Assembly: GCA_007751255.1 (NCBI GenBank)
Contig: CP036296.1
Span: forward strand, 4,526,001-4,590,000
DNA length: 64,000 bases
DNA from: Engelhardtia mirabilis
Lineage (GTDB): Bacteria; Planctomycetota; UBA1135; GCA-002686595
Direction: 5' to 3'
Shown: in pieces, positions 35,857 through 45,395 of the stretch
Position numbering within the stretch: position 1 is the stretch's first letter
How the letters are laid out: each line of letters begins with the position of its first letter
Translations under genes and position numbers: made by a program
The notes under the pieces: generated by a model
The model's database searches: none
What the model saw: only the letters and a program-made list of their open reading frames with translations
What the model was told of the DNA's origin: nothing

Positions 35857-36702
35857 ATGTCGCCCGACGACCACGGCCGCCGGTACCGCACGATCTGGAT
35901 CTCCGACCTCCACCTGGGGACGCGCGGCTGCAAGGCCGAGTTCCTGCTCGACTTCCTGCGCCACACCGAGAGCGACACGCTCTACCTCGTGGGCGACATC
36001 GTCGACGGCTGGCGGCTGCGCAAGGCGCCCTACTGGAACGCGTCCCAGGGCAACGTGGTCCAGGCCCTGCTCCGCAAGGCGCGCAAGGGCACCGAGGTGC
36101 GCTACGTGCCCGGCAACCACGACGAGGCCCTGCGCGGCTACGTGGGGATGATCTTCGGCGGGGTCAAGATGATGCCCGAGGCGATTCACACCTGCGCCGA
36201 CGGCAAGCGCTACCTGGTGGTGCACGGCGACGCCTTCGACGGGGTCGTGCAGTGCCACCGCTGGTTGGCCCTGCTGGGCGACCGCGCCTACCAGACGGCC
36301 CTGCACCTGAACCACTGGTTCAACGTCGCGCGCCGGCGCCTGGGCCTGCCCTACTGGAGCCTCTCGGCCTACCTCAAGCACCGCGTGAAGAACGCGGTCG
36401 AGTTCATTGCCCACTTCGAGCGCTCACTGGCCCGCGAGGCGCGCGAGCGCGGCCTGGACGGGGTCATCTGCGGCCACATCCACCACGCCGAGATCCGCGA
36501 GATCGAGGGGGTCCTGTACTGCAACGACGGGGACTGGGTCGAGAGCTGCACGGCACTGGTCGAGCACCGCGACGGGCGGCTCGAGATCCTGGACTGGGCC
36601 CAGTTGCGCGGCGAGGACCTCTTGACCCTGGAGCGCGCCGAACCCGCCGCAACGACGCCCCAGACGGCCGCCATGCTTCCGACCGGCACGGCCGCCCACT
36701 AG
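35857..36702 (+). CDS. LpxH-like UDP-2,3-diacylglucosamine diphosphatase family phosphoesterase
   Basis: The protein has 281 residues from ATG 35857. It is a calcineurin-like metallophosphoesterase with the full metal set: Asp17/His19 (SDLHLG), Asp47 (VGDIVD), Asn87/His88 (GNHDE), VVHGDAFDG and GHIHHAEI. The sequence between GDIVD and GNHDE and the C-terminal YCNDGDWVESC match the COG2908 group related to LpxH, which hydrolyses UDP-2,3-diacylglucosamine in lipid A synthesis. This supports, but does not prove, an outer membrane with lipid A. The glycosyltransferase start is 11 bases downstream, so the two form an operon. Confidence 0.87.
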   Translation: MSPDDHGRRYRTIWISDLHLGTRGCKAEFLLDFLRHTESDTLYLVGDIVDGWRLRKAPYWNASQGNVVQALLRKARKGTEVRYVPGNHDEALRGYVGMIFGGVKMMPEAIHTCADGKRYLVVHGDAFDGVVQCHRWLALLGDRAYQTALHLNHWFNVARRRLGLPYWSLSAYLKHRVKNAVEFIAHFERSLAREARERGLDGVICGHIHHAEIREIEGVLYCNDGDWVESCTALVEHRDGRLEILDWAQLRGEDLLTLERAEPAATTPQTAAMLPTGTAAH

Positions 36703-36713
36703 GCTCGACGACC

Positions 36714-37793
36714 TTGGCCACGATCTTCTACAGCATGGCCGGCGAGGGCCGCGGTCACGCCACGCGCGTGCGCACCGTCGTCGAGCATCTGCGCGAGCGC
36801 CACCGCCTGATCCTGCTCGCGCCGGGGGACGCCTACGACCTGCTCGAGCCCGCCTACCGCGGCAGCGACGTCGAGGTGGTCCGGATCCCCTGCCTGCGCT
36901 TCGTCTACGACAGCCGGCAGCGGGTGTCGGTGGGCGGCTCGGTGGTCGGTGCCCTGCGCTACGTGGGCGGGCTGCGGCGGCTGGTGGCCGAGCTGGGCGC
37001 GCGCATGCGCCGCGAGCGCGCGGACCTGCTCCTGACCGACTTCGACCCCGGCGCGCCGCGCGCGGCCGAGGCGGTCGGGGTGCCCTACCTGGCCCTCGAC
37101 CACCAGTCCTTCATGTGGGCCAGCGACCTGTCGTTCCTGCCCACCGGCCTGCGCGCCCAGGCGCGGCTGATGGTGCCCGGCCTGCGCGCCATGTACCGCC
37201 GCCAGACGCACACCATCTCGTCCAGCTTCTTCCAGCCGGACCCCAAGCCGGGGCTGCGGGACGTGACCTTCGTCGGGACCATGCTGCGCGACGGGCTGCT
37301 CGAGGCTCGCCCCTCGCTCGGCGAGCACCTCGTCGCCTACTGCCGCCGCACCATGCCCACCAACGTGCTCGAAGCCCTGCGCGCCAGCCCGGTGGAGGTG
37401 CGCGTGTACGGCCTGGGCGAGCGCCTGAGCGACGGCCCCCTGCGCTTCCGGCCGATCAGCGAAGAGGGCTTCATCGAGGACCTCGCCACCTGCCGCGCCG
37501 TGGTCGCCAGCGCCGGCAACCAACTGCTGGGCGAGGTGCTGTTCCTGGGCAAGCCGGTCCTGGCCCTGCCCGAGGCGCGCCAGTCGGAGCAGCTCATCAA
37601 CTGCCACTTCCTGGAGCGCATGGGCGGCGGTGAGTGGGTCGCGCCCCAGCTCTTGAGCGGCGCGCGGCTCGGGGTCTTCCTGGATCGCGCTCCCGGCTTG
37701 GCTGGGCGCATCGACCGGGACTTCGCGCGGGGCAACGAGCGTGCTGTGGCCGCGATCGAGGCGCAGCTCGAGGCTGTCGGCGCAGGCGTCTAA
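36714..37793 (+). CDS. Glycosyltransferase, MurG/GT28-like
   Basis: The protein has 359 residues. The start is TTG 36714: it is the only start that keeps the first Rossmann strand (ATIFYSMAGEGRGHATR), the donor-binding loop of this fold, and it lies 11 bases after the previous stop. The second domain contains FIEDLATCRAVVASAGNQLLGEVLFLGKPVLALPE, the UDP-sugar-binding region of GT28-type transferases. Sugar and acceptor are unknown. Its operon with an LpxH-like phosphoesterase suggests an envelope glycolipid. Confidence 0.85.
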   Translation: MATIFYSMAGEGRGHATRVRTVVEHLRERHRLILLAPGDAYDLLEPAYRGSDVEVVRIPCLRFVYDSRQRVSVGGSVVGALRYVGGLRRLVAELGARMRRERADLLLTDFDPGAPRAAEAVGVPYLALDHQSFMWASDLSFLPTGLRAQARLMVPGLRAMYRRQTHTISSSFFQPDPKPGLRDVTFVGTMLRDGLLEARPSLGEHLVAYCRRTMPTNVLEALRASPVEVRVYGLGERLSDGPLRFRPISEEGFIEDLATCRAVVASAGNQLLGEVLFLGKPVLALPEARQSEQLINCHFLERMGGGEWVAPQLLSGARLGVFLDRAPGLAGRIDRDFARGNERAVAAIEAQLEAVGAGV

Positions 37794-37834
37794 TCGAGGG
37801 GACGGACCGCGCGCCGGCGAGTGCGAGGCCTAGG

Positions 37835-39961
37835 ATGGCGCCCATGGCCGCATCGATCCCGCGCCCCTTCGCGCCCGCCCTCGTGCTCCTCGCCGCCCTC
37901 TGCGGCCCCACGTCCGCCGCTCAGGAGGACGAGCTGCTCACCGACGCCCCGCCGCGTCCCGGTCGCGGGTTGGCGCTCTTGGCCTTCGCCGGGGAGTCGC
38001 AGCCGGTACTCCTGGCGCGGGCCCTGCGCCTGGCGGGCAGCCGCGAGCATCCGGGGGCCGACTTCAGCCACTTCCTCGGCATGCGCTCGGCCACGGTCGA
38101 CATGCGCCCGCGGGACTTCGGCTTGGAGGTACGGGTCGAGGCGCCCTCGCGACTTCTGGGCGAGGTGCTCGCCGCCACCGGCAACCTGCTGGCCGAGCCG
38201 GCCTGGACCGACGATGTCGCGCAGAACGCGGCCCTCCAATTGGCGCTGACTTGGGGCGACCCCCTGGACACCTTCGAACAGCAATTGGAGCTGCTGTTGG
38301 ACGGGGCCGGGCGCGCGCGCTACGTGGCGCAGCTCGCGGGCGGCGGCGGATCGGGCGAGGATGCGGACGGACACGGAGGCGAGTCGGAAGTGGACGCCGA
38401 CCAAGGGGGCGACCACGGGCTGGATGCGGACGACGGCGCAGATGTCGACCGCGGCGACGGCCACGCTCGAGGCGCGGACGAGGGTAACGGTGACGGTGAC
38501 GACGGCAGCGGCGACGACGGTGATGGCGACGGCGGCTTCCCCTTCGACCTGCCGCCGATCCCCGCGCCCAGCATCGACGAGCTCGAAGCCCTGCGCGGCG
38601 CCATGCTCCTCGGACCGCGACGGGTACTGATCGCAGTCGAGGACGACGGCGAAGCGATGGCGGCCGCCCTGGCGGTACTGCGCGCCCTGCCCCCCGGTGA
38701 CCTGCCGACTCCCACGCCCCCGGCGGCCACTCCGGCGATCGAGCGTCTGTTCCTGGCCGCGGTCGACGAAGTTCCCGGCGCCCTGGTCGGCTGGACCGCG
38801 CCCCTGTCGACGGAAGGCCCCGACGCCCTGGCGACGGTGGGCATCGCCGCTTGGGAGCAGGGTCCCCTGACCCAGGCCCTGGCCGAGTTCCTGCAGCCCG
38901 GCACGCGCGCCAGCGCGCGGCTGACCGAAGCCGGCGAGGGTCCCCTCTCGATCCGCGTCCGCGCCCTGGTGCAGGCCCCCTACGCGCGCGACGCGGCCGA
39001 GGCCATCGACGCCGCGCTCGCCGGCCTGGCCCAGTGGAGCCCGAGCGAGGCCCAGATCACGGCCACCCTCGATCGCATGTTCGACCCAGGCGCCGCGACC
39101 CTCGCGCCGGGCGAGCCGCGCTCGTCGGTGCGAGTACGACGGGCGCTGTACGGCTGGCCCCTGCAACCGGCCACGCGTGACGAGCTCGAGCGCGCACTGG
39201 CCGCGGACCCGTCCCAGGCCGCACGCAGCGCTGCCGCCCTGTTCGACCTCAGCGCCGGTCGCACCCTGATCGCCGCCGACGAGGCGATCGTGTCGGCCCT
39301 CGGCGCCGGCGGCCTGGCTTCGACCTGGCGCCTGGACCGCAGCGCCGCGAGCCAGGCGGGCGAGCGCGCCGCGGCGGCGGCGGCCGCGCTACTCGAGGCC
39401 GTCGGTGGCCGCGAAGCCTGGGCAGCGCTGGAGACGATCCGCTTCCGCTCGGAGACCCAGCCCGGCAGCACCAGCGCACGCTCCGCCGTGCGCACGGCGA
39501 TCCAATGGCGCGACTTGGCCCGGCCGCGCTTCGTGCTCGAAGAACTGGCCCAGGAGAAGGTCACCACGATCGTCACGCCCGATCTCATGGAGCAGCACGT
39601 GGAGGGCGGGCCGTCGCGTCGCTTCGGGGTGGAGTTCTCCGAGCGCATGCTCGACATCCACCGCGCCACGCTGATCGTGCTGCTGCACGAGCTGGCGGCG
39701 AGTGACCAGCTCGCGCCTCAGCTGGACGAAGCGGGAATCCTCCAGTTGAGCGACATCGACGGTCTGCGCTCGCGCCTCACCATCGGCGACGACGGGCGCC
39801 CCGCATCGGCCGAGGGCGTGGGCGGAACCACGGAGTTCCGCGCTTGGACCGAGGTCGAGGGCATCTGGCTGCCCCTCCAGCAGCGCTCCCTGCAACCGCC
39901 GGCGAACCACACCTGGTCGGAGATCGAGCTGAATCCTGCGACGCCCGGCTGGCTGCAGTAG
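37835..39961 (+). CDS. Secreted M16-like (insulinase-fold) protein with acidic insert
   Basis: The protein has 708 residues from ATG 37835; an ATG three codons later (37844) starts the signal peptide just as well (MAASIPRPFAPALVLLAALC...SAA). Two M16-type domains are inferred from strand and helix patterns around GRGLALLAFAGESQ and GPRRVLIAVEDDG...AWEQGPLTQALAEF. The zinc motif HxxEH is not present, so it is probably a non-catalytic member. An insert of about 65 residues at roughly 169-235 is nearly all Asp, Gly and Glu, resembling a calcium-binding or linker repeat. The C-terminus (LGGREAW...IRFRSE) resembles the LolA-like tail of other planctomycete M16 proteins. Convergent with the CRTAC1-type gene. 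Confidence 0.72.
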   Translation: MAPMAASIPRPFAPALVLLAALCGPTSAAQEDELLTDAPPRPGRGLALLAFAGESQPVLLARALRLAGSREHPGADFSHFLGMRSATVDMRPRDFGLEVRVEAPSRLLGEVLAATGNLLAEPAWTDDVAQNAALQLALTWGDPLDTFEQQLELLLDGAGRARYVAQLAGGGGSGEDADGHGGESEVDADQGGDHGLDADDGADVDRGDGHARGADEGNGDGDDGSGDDGDGDGGFPFDLPPIPAPSIDELEALRGAMLLGPRRVLIAVEDDGEAMAAALAVLRALPPGDLPTPTPPAATPAIERLFLAAVDEVPGALVGWTAPLSTEGPDALATVGIAAWEQGPLTQALAEFLQPGTRASARLTEAGEGPLSIRVRALVQAPYARDAAEAIDAALAGLAQWSPSEAQITATLDRMFDPGAATLAPGEPRSSVRVRRALYGWPLQPATRDELERALAADPSQAARSAAALFDLSAGRTLIAADEAIVSALGAGGLASTWRLDRSAASQAGERAAAAAAALLEAVGGREAWAALETIRFRSETQPGSTSARSAVRTAIQWRDLARPRFVLEELAQEKVTTIVTPDLMEQHVEGGPSRRFGVEFSERMLDIHRATLIVLLHELAASDQLAPQLDEAGILQLSDIDGLRSRLTIGDDGRPASAEGVGGTTEFRAWTEVEGIWLPLQQRSLQPPANHTWSEIELNPATPGWLQ

Positions 39962-40084
39962 CCCGCTCATCTGCAGTCCTCGTCGCGAGCGGTGGCGCTG
40001 TGCCCGCTGGCGTGCCTCGCCCATGGCCGCTCGGTCCGAAGGGTCGGTCGGTCGTGACGAGCCGCGCTCGACCCCGCTGCCCAA

Positions 40085-41797
40085 TCAGCCGTCGCGGCGA
40101 ACGCGGTGCCAACGCCCGGCTTCGAACGCATCCAGCTGAGCTGTCTCGCCGTCGGGCCAGTGCACCTCGACGCTGACCAGGCGACCCGCGCCGAGTCCCA
40201 CGTGGATCCGCGGATCGCTGCTGGATTGGTAGGAGGACGCCGCGCGCGCGGTGCGGTGGATGCGGCGCTCGCCCGCCGGCGTCTCGACCGTCACCACCAC
40301 CTGCGCGTGCAGAGACGGCGCACCACTGGACTCGCGCAGGTCGAAGCCGATCCAGCCGCCGCGTTCGGCGCACAGGTTCCGCAGCAAGTGCGCCGGTCCG
40401 TCGCGGTTGACCACCAGCACGTCCACCCCACCGTCGCCATCCACGTCCCCGAAGGCCGCGGCCCGCGCGGTCGCGACCAGCACCGGCTCGGTGCCGCCGA
40501 GGGGCTCCACGCGCTCGAAGCGACCCTGCGCCGATCCGCGGAAGAGCTGGTTCGGCTCGGCGTAGGGATCGTCCGCGGGCGAGCGCCCCGGGGCGCGCTG
40601 CACCCGGCCGTTGGCCTGGAACAGGTCCAACCAGCCGTCGTGGTCGAAGTCGCAGAAGCCCAGGCCGAAGCGCGTGAAGGGCTTGCTGCTGGCCCCCATC
40701 CCGACGCGACGGGTGGAATCGGCGAAGCGCTCGCCGCGCAGCATGTAGATCGAATCGGACTCCCGCGCGAGGTTGCCGACCAACAGGTCCTCGCGCCCGT
40801 CGTCGTCCAGGTCCGCCACGGCCACGCCCATGCCCGCCTTGGCCAGGCCGTCGGAGTCCACGGCGATGCCCAGCTCGGCCGCGTCGTCGCGAAAGCGCGC
40901 GCCCGCTTCGGAGCGCCACAGGCGATCGGGCATGGCGTCGTTGGCGACGAAGACGTCGAGCCAGCCGTCCGCGTCCACGTCCAGGATGGCGACGCCGAGG
41001 CCGGTCCCCACCGCGCCCATGCCGACCAGCTCGGTCTCGTCCACGAAGCGACCCTGGCCCGCGTTGCGCAGGAACGTGTCGCGCGCCGGCGACTCGTAGC
41101 TGGCGGGACTGCAGTAGTCCGGAGCCCCGCGCGGGTTCACGCAGGGCAGCTCGTTCTCCGGCCGCCAGGCCAAGTAGTTGCACACGAACAGGTCCAAGTC
41201 GCCGTCGCGATCCGCGTCGAAGAAGGCGGCGCTGGTGCCCCACCCGGGATCGGCGGCGCCGCCGTCGTCGCGGGTCTCGAAGCGCAGCTCGCCGCGGTTG
41301 AAGAGCAGCGTGTTGGGGCCGAGGTTGGTCACGTAGAGGTCGACGCGGCCGTCGCCGTCGGCGTCGCCGCAGGCCACGCCGTTGCCGTAGCCCCGGTCCC
41401 CGGCGCCGCTGCCCTCGGTCACGTCGGTGAAGTGACCGCCGTCGTTGCGCAGCAGCAGGTTGGGATCGCGCTCGGAGGCTGGCCCGCGCACGGCGCCGGC
41501 CTGCACCAGATAGGCGTCCAGGTCGCCGTCGTCGTCGCCGTCGAACAGGGCTGCTCCGCCGGACATGATCTCGGGCATGAACAGCTCGCCCGTCGCGCCG
41601 GAGTGCTGGACGAAGTCGAGGCCGCGGGCAGCGGCCTCCTGCGCGAACCAAGGTTCGTTCGCGGCCGGGCGCACGGCGGCGCTGCCCAGGTCGGCCCCGG
41701 CAGGTTCACCCTGCGGATCCGCGCCACAGCCCAGCAGGGCCAGGCATCCGAACACGGCGCACAGGACGGCCGAACGCTCGAGCGTGACGCCGGTCAC
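40085..41797 (-). CDS. CRTAC1-type FG-GAP repeat lipoprotein with UnbV/ASPIC domain
   Basis: The protein has 570 residues. It starts at GTG 41797, overlapping the TPR stop by four bases (GTGA), so the two are translationally coupled. A lipobox (LALLGCGA) predicts a surface or periplasmic lipoprotein. Six or more FG-GAP blades carry DxDGD calcium loops (GDDDGDLDAY, GDADGDGRVDLY, DADRDGDLDLF, DVDADGWLDVF, DLDDDGREDLL, DFDHDGWLDLF). The C-terminal UnbV/ASPIC domain (about 485-565) ends with SSSDPRIHVGLG and VEVHWPDGE. CRTAC1-type proteins with a TPR partner are common in this kind of bacterium. Function unknown, perhaps surface binding or an export complex. Confidence 0.88.
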   Translation of the reverse strand: MTGVTLERSAVLCAVFGCLALLGCGADPQGEPAGADLGSAAVRPAANEPWFAQEAAARGLDFVQHSGATGELFMPEIMSGGAALFDGDDDGDLDAYLVQAGAVRGPASERDPNLLLRNDGGHFTDVTEGSGAGDRGYGNGVACGDADGDGRVDLYVTNLGPNTLLFNRGELRFETRDDGGAADPGWGTSAAFFDADRDGDLDLFVCNYLAWRPENELPCVNPRGAPDYCSPASYESPARDTFLRNAGQGRFVDETELVGMGAVGTGLGVAILDVDADGWLDVFVANDAMPDRLWRSEAGARFRDDAAELGIAVDSDGLAKAGMGVAVADLDDDGREDLLVGNLARESDSIYMLRGERFADSTRRVGMGASSKPFTRFGLGFCDFDHDGWLDLFQANGRVQRAPGRSPADDPYAEPNQLFRGSAQGRFERVEPLGGTEPVLVATARAAAFGDVDGDGGVDVLVVNRDGPAHLLRNLCAERGGWIGFDLRESSGAPSLHAQVVVTVETPAGERRIHRTARAASSYQSSSDPRIHVGLGAGRLVSVEVHWPDGETAQLDAFEAGRWHRVRRDG

Positions 41798-43035
41798 GGT
41801 CCGACCTCCTCGGGCGGCACGCCCAGTCGCACGAGCCGCGGGGCGACGCGCTGACGCGGATACCCCAAGCGCAGGGCGCTGCGGTAGGCGCTGACCGCCT
41901 CGTCACGATGCCCGAGCAGCTCGCGCAGCCGGCCGAGTTGGAAGCGCGACGTGGCGTGCTCGGGATGCAAGGCAACCGCCCGCTCGGCCTGGTCGAGGGC
42001 CTCGTCAACGCGGCCGCAGGCCTGCAGGTTGATCGAGCGGTTGAGGGCGATGCGATAGTGCTGGGGCTGGCGCGCGGCCGCCGCCTCGAGCATCGGCAAG
42101 GCGTCCTCGGGGTGACCCAGGGCCGCATGGGTCGCAGCCAACATGCCCTGGATCGTCACGTCGTCGGGCCGATCCGCGTGGAGCTTCTCGAGCAGGTCGA
42201 GGGCCTGCTGGGGTCGACCAGCCTGGAGCGCGGCCAAGGCCTCGCCCAGCTCCGCACCGCGGCCCACGTGCAGGTCCTCGAGCTCGTCGACCCAGGGGTC
42301 GTACCAATCGTGGAAGGCCTCGCCCTCGGGCCGCACGCGCTCGGCGTCCTCGGGGCGGCCGAGCTCCGCCAGGGCCCGAGCGAGGAGCAGGCGCGCGTAG
42401 GGTCGCTCGAGCAGCCCCGGGGGCGCCGACTGCAGTGCCGCCAGGGCCAACGCGGGCTCGCCCGCGTCGAGCTCGATGCGCGCGCTGGCGAGGTAGCAAC
42501 TCGGATCGAGGGGGTCGGCGACCAGGGCGCGCTCGAGGGCCGCGCGCGCGCCCTCCAGGTCGCCGAGCTCCCCCAACCACAGGGCCAGGCGCCAGTGCGC
42601 CGGGGCGCGCTCGGGGGCCTGGGCGATCGCGAGGCCCAGCTGTTCGACGGCGGACTCGAGCTGCCCCAGCTCGTAGAGACAGCGGGCCAGGTGGAAGGCC
42701 GCCTGGGGGTGCCGCGGCTCGCGCTCCAGCAACATGCGGTAGGCCTCGGCCGCCTGGGCCGGCAGCGCGTGGGCGTCGAGCAGCATCCCCAGGCGCAACA
42801 TCGAGCCCGGACTCGGAGCGCTGCTCGCCGTGACCTCGGCCCGCGCATCGCGCAGGGTCGTCGCCAGGTCGGCGTCCAGACGCTCGAGCAACTCGTCGCT
42901 GGGCGGCCAAGCCCGCTCGGCGGGCGAGCTCGGCTCACCCCTGGGCTCCGAGCCGCCCCCACAGGCCGCCAGGGCGACGAGGGCGAGCCACGCCAGCGTC
43001 CGGCTGACGAGTCGGGGCAGGGAGGCGGCGCGCAT
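41794..43035 (-). CDS. TPR-repeat lipoprotein (full-length copy)
   Basis: The protein has 413 residues from ATG 43035, which opens a lipoprotein signal peptide (MRAASLPRLVSRTLAWLALVALAAC). The body is a run of tetratricopeptide repeats, e.g. AAEAYRMLLEREPRHPQAAFHLARCLYELGQ, GARAALERALVADPLDPSCYLA and ALDQAERAVALHPEHATSRFQLG. TPRs form a protein-binding superhelix. It is cotranslated with the downstream CRTAC1-type lipoprotein and probably works with it. A second, truncated copy of this gene is at 47241-48077. Confidence 0.88.
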   Translation of the reverse strand: MRAASLPRLVSRTLAWLALVALAACGGGSEPRGEPSSPAERAWPPSDELLERLDADLATTLRDARAEVTASSAPSPGSMLRLGMLLDAHALPAQAAEAYRMLLEREPRHPQAAFHLARCLYELGQLESAVEQLGLAIAQAPERAPAHWRLALWLGELGDLEGARAALERALVADPLDPSCYLASARIELDAGEPALALAALQSAPPGLLERPYARLLLARALAELGRPEDAERVRPEGEAFHDWYDPWVDELEDLHVGRGAELGEALAALQAGRPQQALDLLEKLHADRPDDVTIQGMLAATHAALGHPEDALPMLEAAAARQPQHYRIALNRSINLQACGRVDEALDQAERAVALHPEHATSRFQLGRLRELLGHRDEAVSAYRSALRLGYPRQRVAPRLVRLGVPPEEVGP

Positions 43036-43265
43036 CGGCCGCGCAGTGTAGCGGCCGCGGACCCCGATCCCCCCGTGGGGTGAGTGCGCCCCCGGACCCC
43101 GAGCGAGCTGGCGAGGGTACGCCGGCGCCGAGGGGAGCACTCCCTCCCAGTGGCCGCCGGCGCAGGCCCTCTGCGGGGCTTCCCTTTCACCTGCGTCCGA
43201 GTGTGCCGCCTGCCCCCTGGGGTGGCCGACCCTGCTCAAGTAGATCCCCGCGCCCGGGGCGTGAG

Positions 43266-44000
43266 GGCGCTGCTCCTCTCGGTGATGAACTTCAGCCCCC
43301 GGGTGCTCTTCTGCAGGTTGCCGCCGATCCGCTCACCACCAAAGGCCAGGGCGCTGATCGACGCCGCGCTCGGCAGGCCGGGCCCAATCTGCACCCTGCC
43401 CCCCCGGCCAAGTGGGCCACCACGTCCGACTCCGCGAGGCTGCGGCCGCCCAACTTCATGGCCGCCAGCCCGAGCACGGCCCAGGGCGCTGCGAGGGTCG
43501 CGTCGAGTGTCGGCAAACCACTCGTCCCGGCCGGCCCGGTAACGAATGCGGTCCTGGAGGCCGGTCCGTAGACGGCCGTGTGATTCGCCTCCGCCGAGCA
43601 CTCGAGGTCGCCGTGCTCGTCCATACCGTGGCCGTGCTCCGCGACTGTGGCGACCACGTTGGCCGGCTGCGGGCCGCGCTCGCTGCGTGACGTGGGTCTG
43701 CGTTCAGTTGGCCGAGGCGGAGTCCTCGTCGGTTTCTGCGACATCCGACGAGGAGGGTCACCTGGAGTGGACCGAACCAGGGTCGGATGCCCGCACCGGT
43801 CGCTCCCGTACAGCTTGTCGTCCGCCGAGAGGCCGGCCACGTGAAGGCCCAGGTCACCGTCGTGGTCATTGTCGGGCGAGCCCGCGTCGTCTGGGCAGCC
43901 GAAGGCAAGTGCGCGGCGACGCTCGAGCCCTCCTCCGTGGATCCCGACCCCGAAGCCTGCACGTTGTTCGTAGTGTCATCACCGATCCCTGTGCCGTCCG
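43266..44000 (-). pseudogene. Decayed FG-GAP repeat gene (third family copy)
   Basis: The minus strand retains clear remnants of the genes at 48549-50648 and 51176-53281, but spread over different frames. They are DHDGDLGLHVAGLSADDKLYGSD and TLVRSTPG, then GPASRTAFVTGPAGTSGLPTLDATLA, then VQIGPGLPSAASIS and IGGNLQKSTRGLKFITE near 43276-43400. The original stop is lost (ITQ-stop has become ITERSS). Similarity fades upstream of about 44000, although a PPGYVST stretch at about 44240 may belong to the same relic. Frameshifts and internal deletions rule out a working gene. It follows the TPR gene exactly as the intact FG-GAP gene follows the second TPR copy. Confidence 0.8.
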
Positions 44001-44908
44001 TAACAAGGCGGTGACGGTATCGAACCCCGAGGCGATCTCGGTGGCGATGCCAAGCCTCGACGGCCTCCACCTCAAGTGTCTAGTCCAAGACGCGCGCGTC
44101 GAGATCTGCGAAAACCACGGCAAGAACCCGAAGCCCGCACTCATCTGCCCCTGCTGGGCGCTAAAGAAGCGCCCCGGGCATTCGACGACGTCGAGGCCCA
44201 GATCCGCGCGGAGTTCCAGCGAACCAGCCGCTGCATCCTCCGTGCTCACATACCCGGGAGGTCCGTGGCGGCCATGCTCAACGGAAGTCGGGTCAACGTC
44301 GCGCCCATGAGGATCGAACGATGCGTCGCCAAAGCGCCCCACGGTCGACCCTCACACTCCACCCGCGCGTACCGCCCGCTCGAGAAACAGCTCGACGGCA
44401 ATCCGCAGCCCATCCGCCCCCGCATCACCTAGGGTCCAACGGAAGCGCTCTGCGGCAAGTCCAGCGCAATCACCGAGCGAATATGCGCGTCTCCAGTCCG
44501 CCTCCGCATTGGTCGCGTCGATCGCGAACACTCTTTCTGCCGCAGTAGCGTGCATGGAACGCCAGCCCCCACCCCAGCCCAACAGAACTTCCACAGACGG
44601 CGCGGGTGAACCCAGCATCGGCGTGCTGGCGTGGGGTGCCGCGCCGTCCGGTGTCTCCAGGTCGCTTCCGGTGCGAATCCCCCGCGCCAGCGAAGTGGTC
44701 GCGGCGCAGGAGCAATTTTCGCGACTCTTGGCATCCGCAAATCTGGAACTTGGAGGGTGTTATGACCCTGAACCTGATCTGAAACCTGATCTGAAACCTG
44801 ATCTGAAACCTGATCCGGAACCTGACCCGTATCATCCGAGACCGCGGCGCCCGACGCCAGCTGCCGACACCAGTCGAACACCATTTCTTCTTCCGCTTGG
44901 CCGAAACC
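44001..44908. other. Degraded intergenic region, weak pseudogene traces
   Basis: No convincing gene. Short frames on both strands (44076-44432, 44429-44884) lack domain features, starts or composition of real genes. On the minus strand, 44100-44350 shows faint resemblance to middle parts of the FG-GAP family. The 12-bp tandem repeat at 44771-44829 lies here. The stretch looks like decayed flank of the duplication. Confidence 0.5.
44771..44829. repeat. 12-bp tandem repeat, about five copies
   Basis: The unit cctgatctgaaa is repeated about three to four times perfectly, then degrades (cctgatccggaa, cctgacccg). Period twelve is a multiple of three, but no credible frame uses it. It sits 80 bases before the start of the small secreted-protein gene at 44909. 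Confidence 0.85.
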
Positions 44909-45361
44909 ATGAATCGCTCGCTCGTCTTCCCCGTCTCCTTCCTGGCTGCCGTCTCGGTCGGCTTTGGTATCGCCGCGATCGCATCAGCCCAAGTTACTGG
45001 CGGCCCATCTCAAGTCACGTTCACGATCAAGTGCGGCGAAGACGACCAGGGGTCGGGCAGGTTTGAGATCGTTGGCGAGAAGTGCTCTGGCTCGCCGAAC
45101 TCCGACAAGAAGTTCGAAGCGCTCGACGACGCGAACACCGCGTGGTCCCAGACGTTCGGCTGCTACTGCGAGAATGAGCCCTCCGCGACCTGCGAGAAGA
45201 CATTTGCGCCCGCGGAGCCGTTCTCGGCCTCCGACCTTGATCCGGGGGGTGATTGCACCTACGAGCACATCGGAGCGTGTCCGGATAACAAGTACAAGCA
45301 CCTTCACCGGGTGACCTGCGTCAAGTTCATCGCATGGACCTTGAGCTGCAGTGACTGTTGA
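44909..45361 (+). CDS. Small secreted cysteine-rich protein
   Basis: The protein has 150 residues from ATG 44909. A signal peptide (MNRSLVFPVSFLAAVSVGFGIAAIASA) precedes a mature chain of about 120 residues with nine or so cysteines (TIKCGEDD, GEKCSGS, CYCENE, TCEKTF, DCTYEH, GACPDN, TCVKF, SCSDC), so several disulfides are likely. I recognise no family. It is first of three closely packed plus-strand genes, 34 bases before the next start. Confidence 0.65.
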   Translation: MNRSLVFPVSFLAAVSVGFGIAAIASAQVTGGPSQVTFTIKCGEDDQGSGRFEIVGEKCSGSPNSDKKFEALDDANTAWSQTFGCYCENEPSATCEKTFAPAEPFSASDLDPGGDCTYEHIGACPDNKYKHLHRVTCVKFIAWTLSCSDC

Positions 45362-45395
45362 TTCGCCGAGGGTGGTTCCACCGTCGAGTGTCGTC

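Noticed and set aside
44076-44884. Small genes on both strands between the FG-GAP remnant and the Cys-rich gene
   Set aside because: No start context, domain or composition; they run across remnants and the 12-bp repeat.
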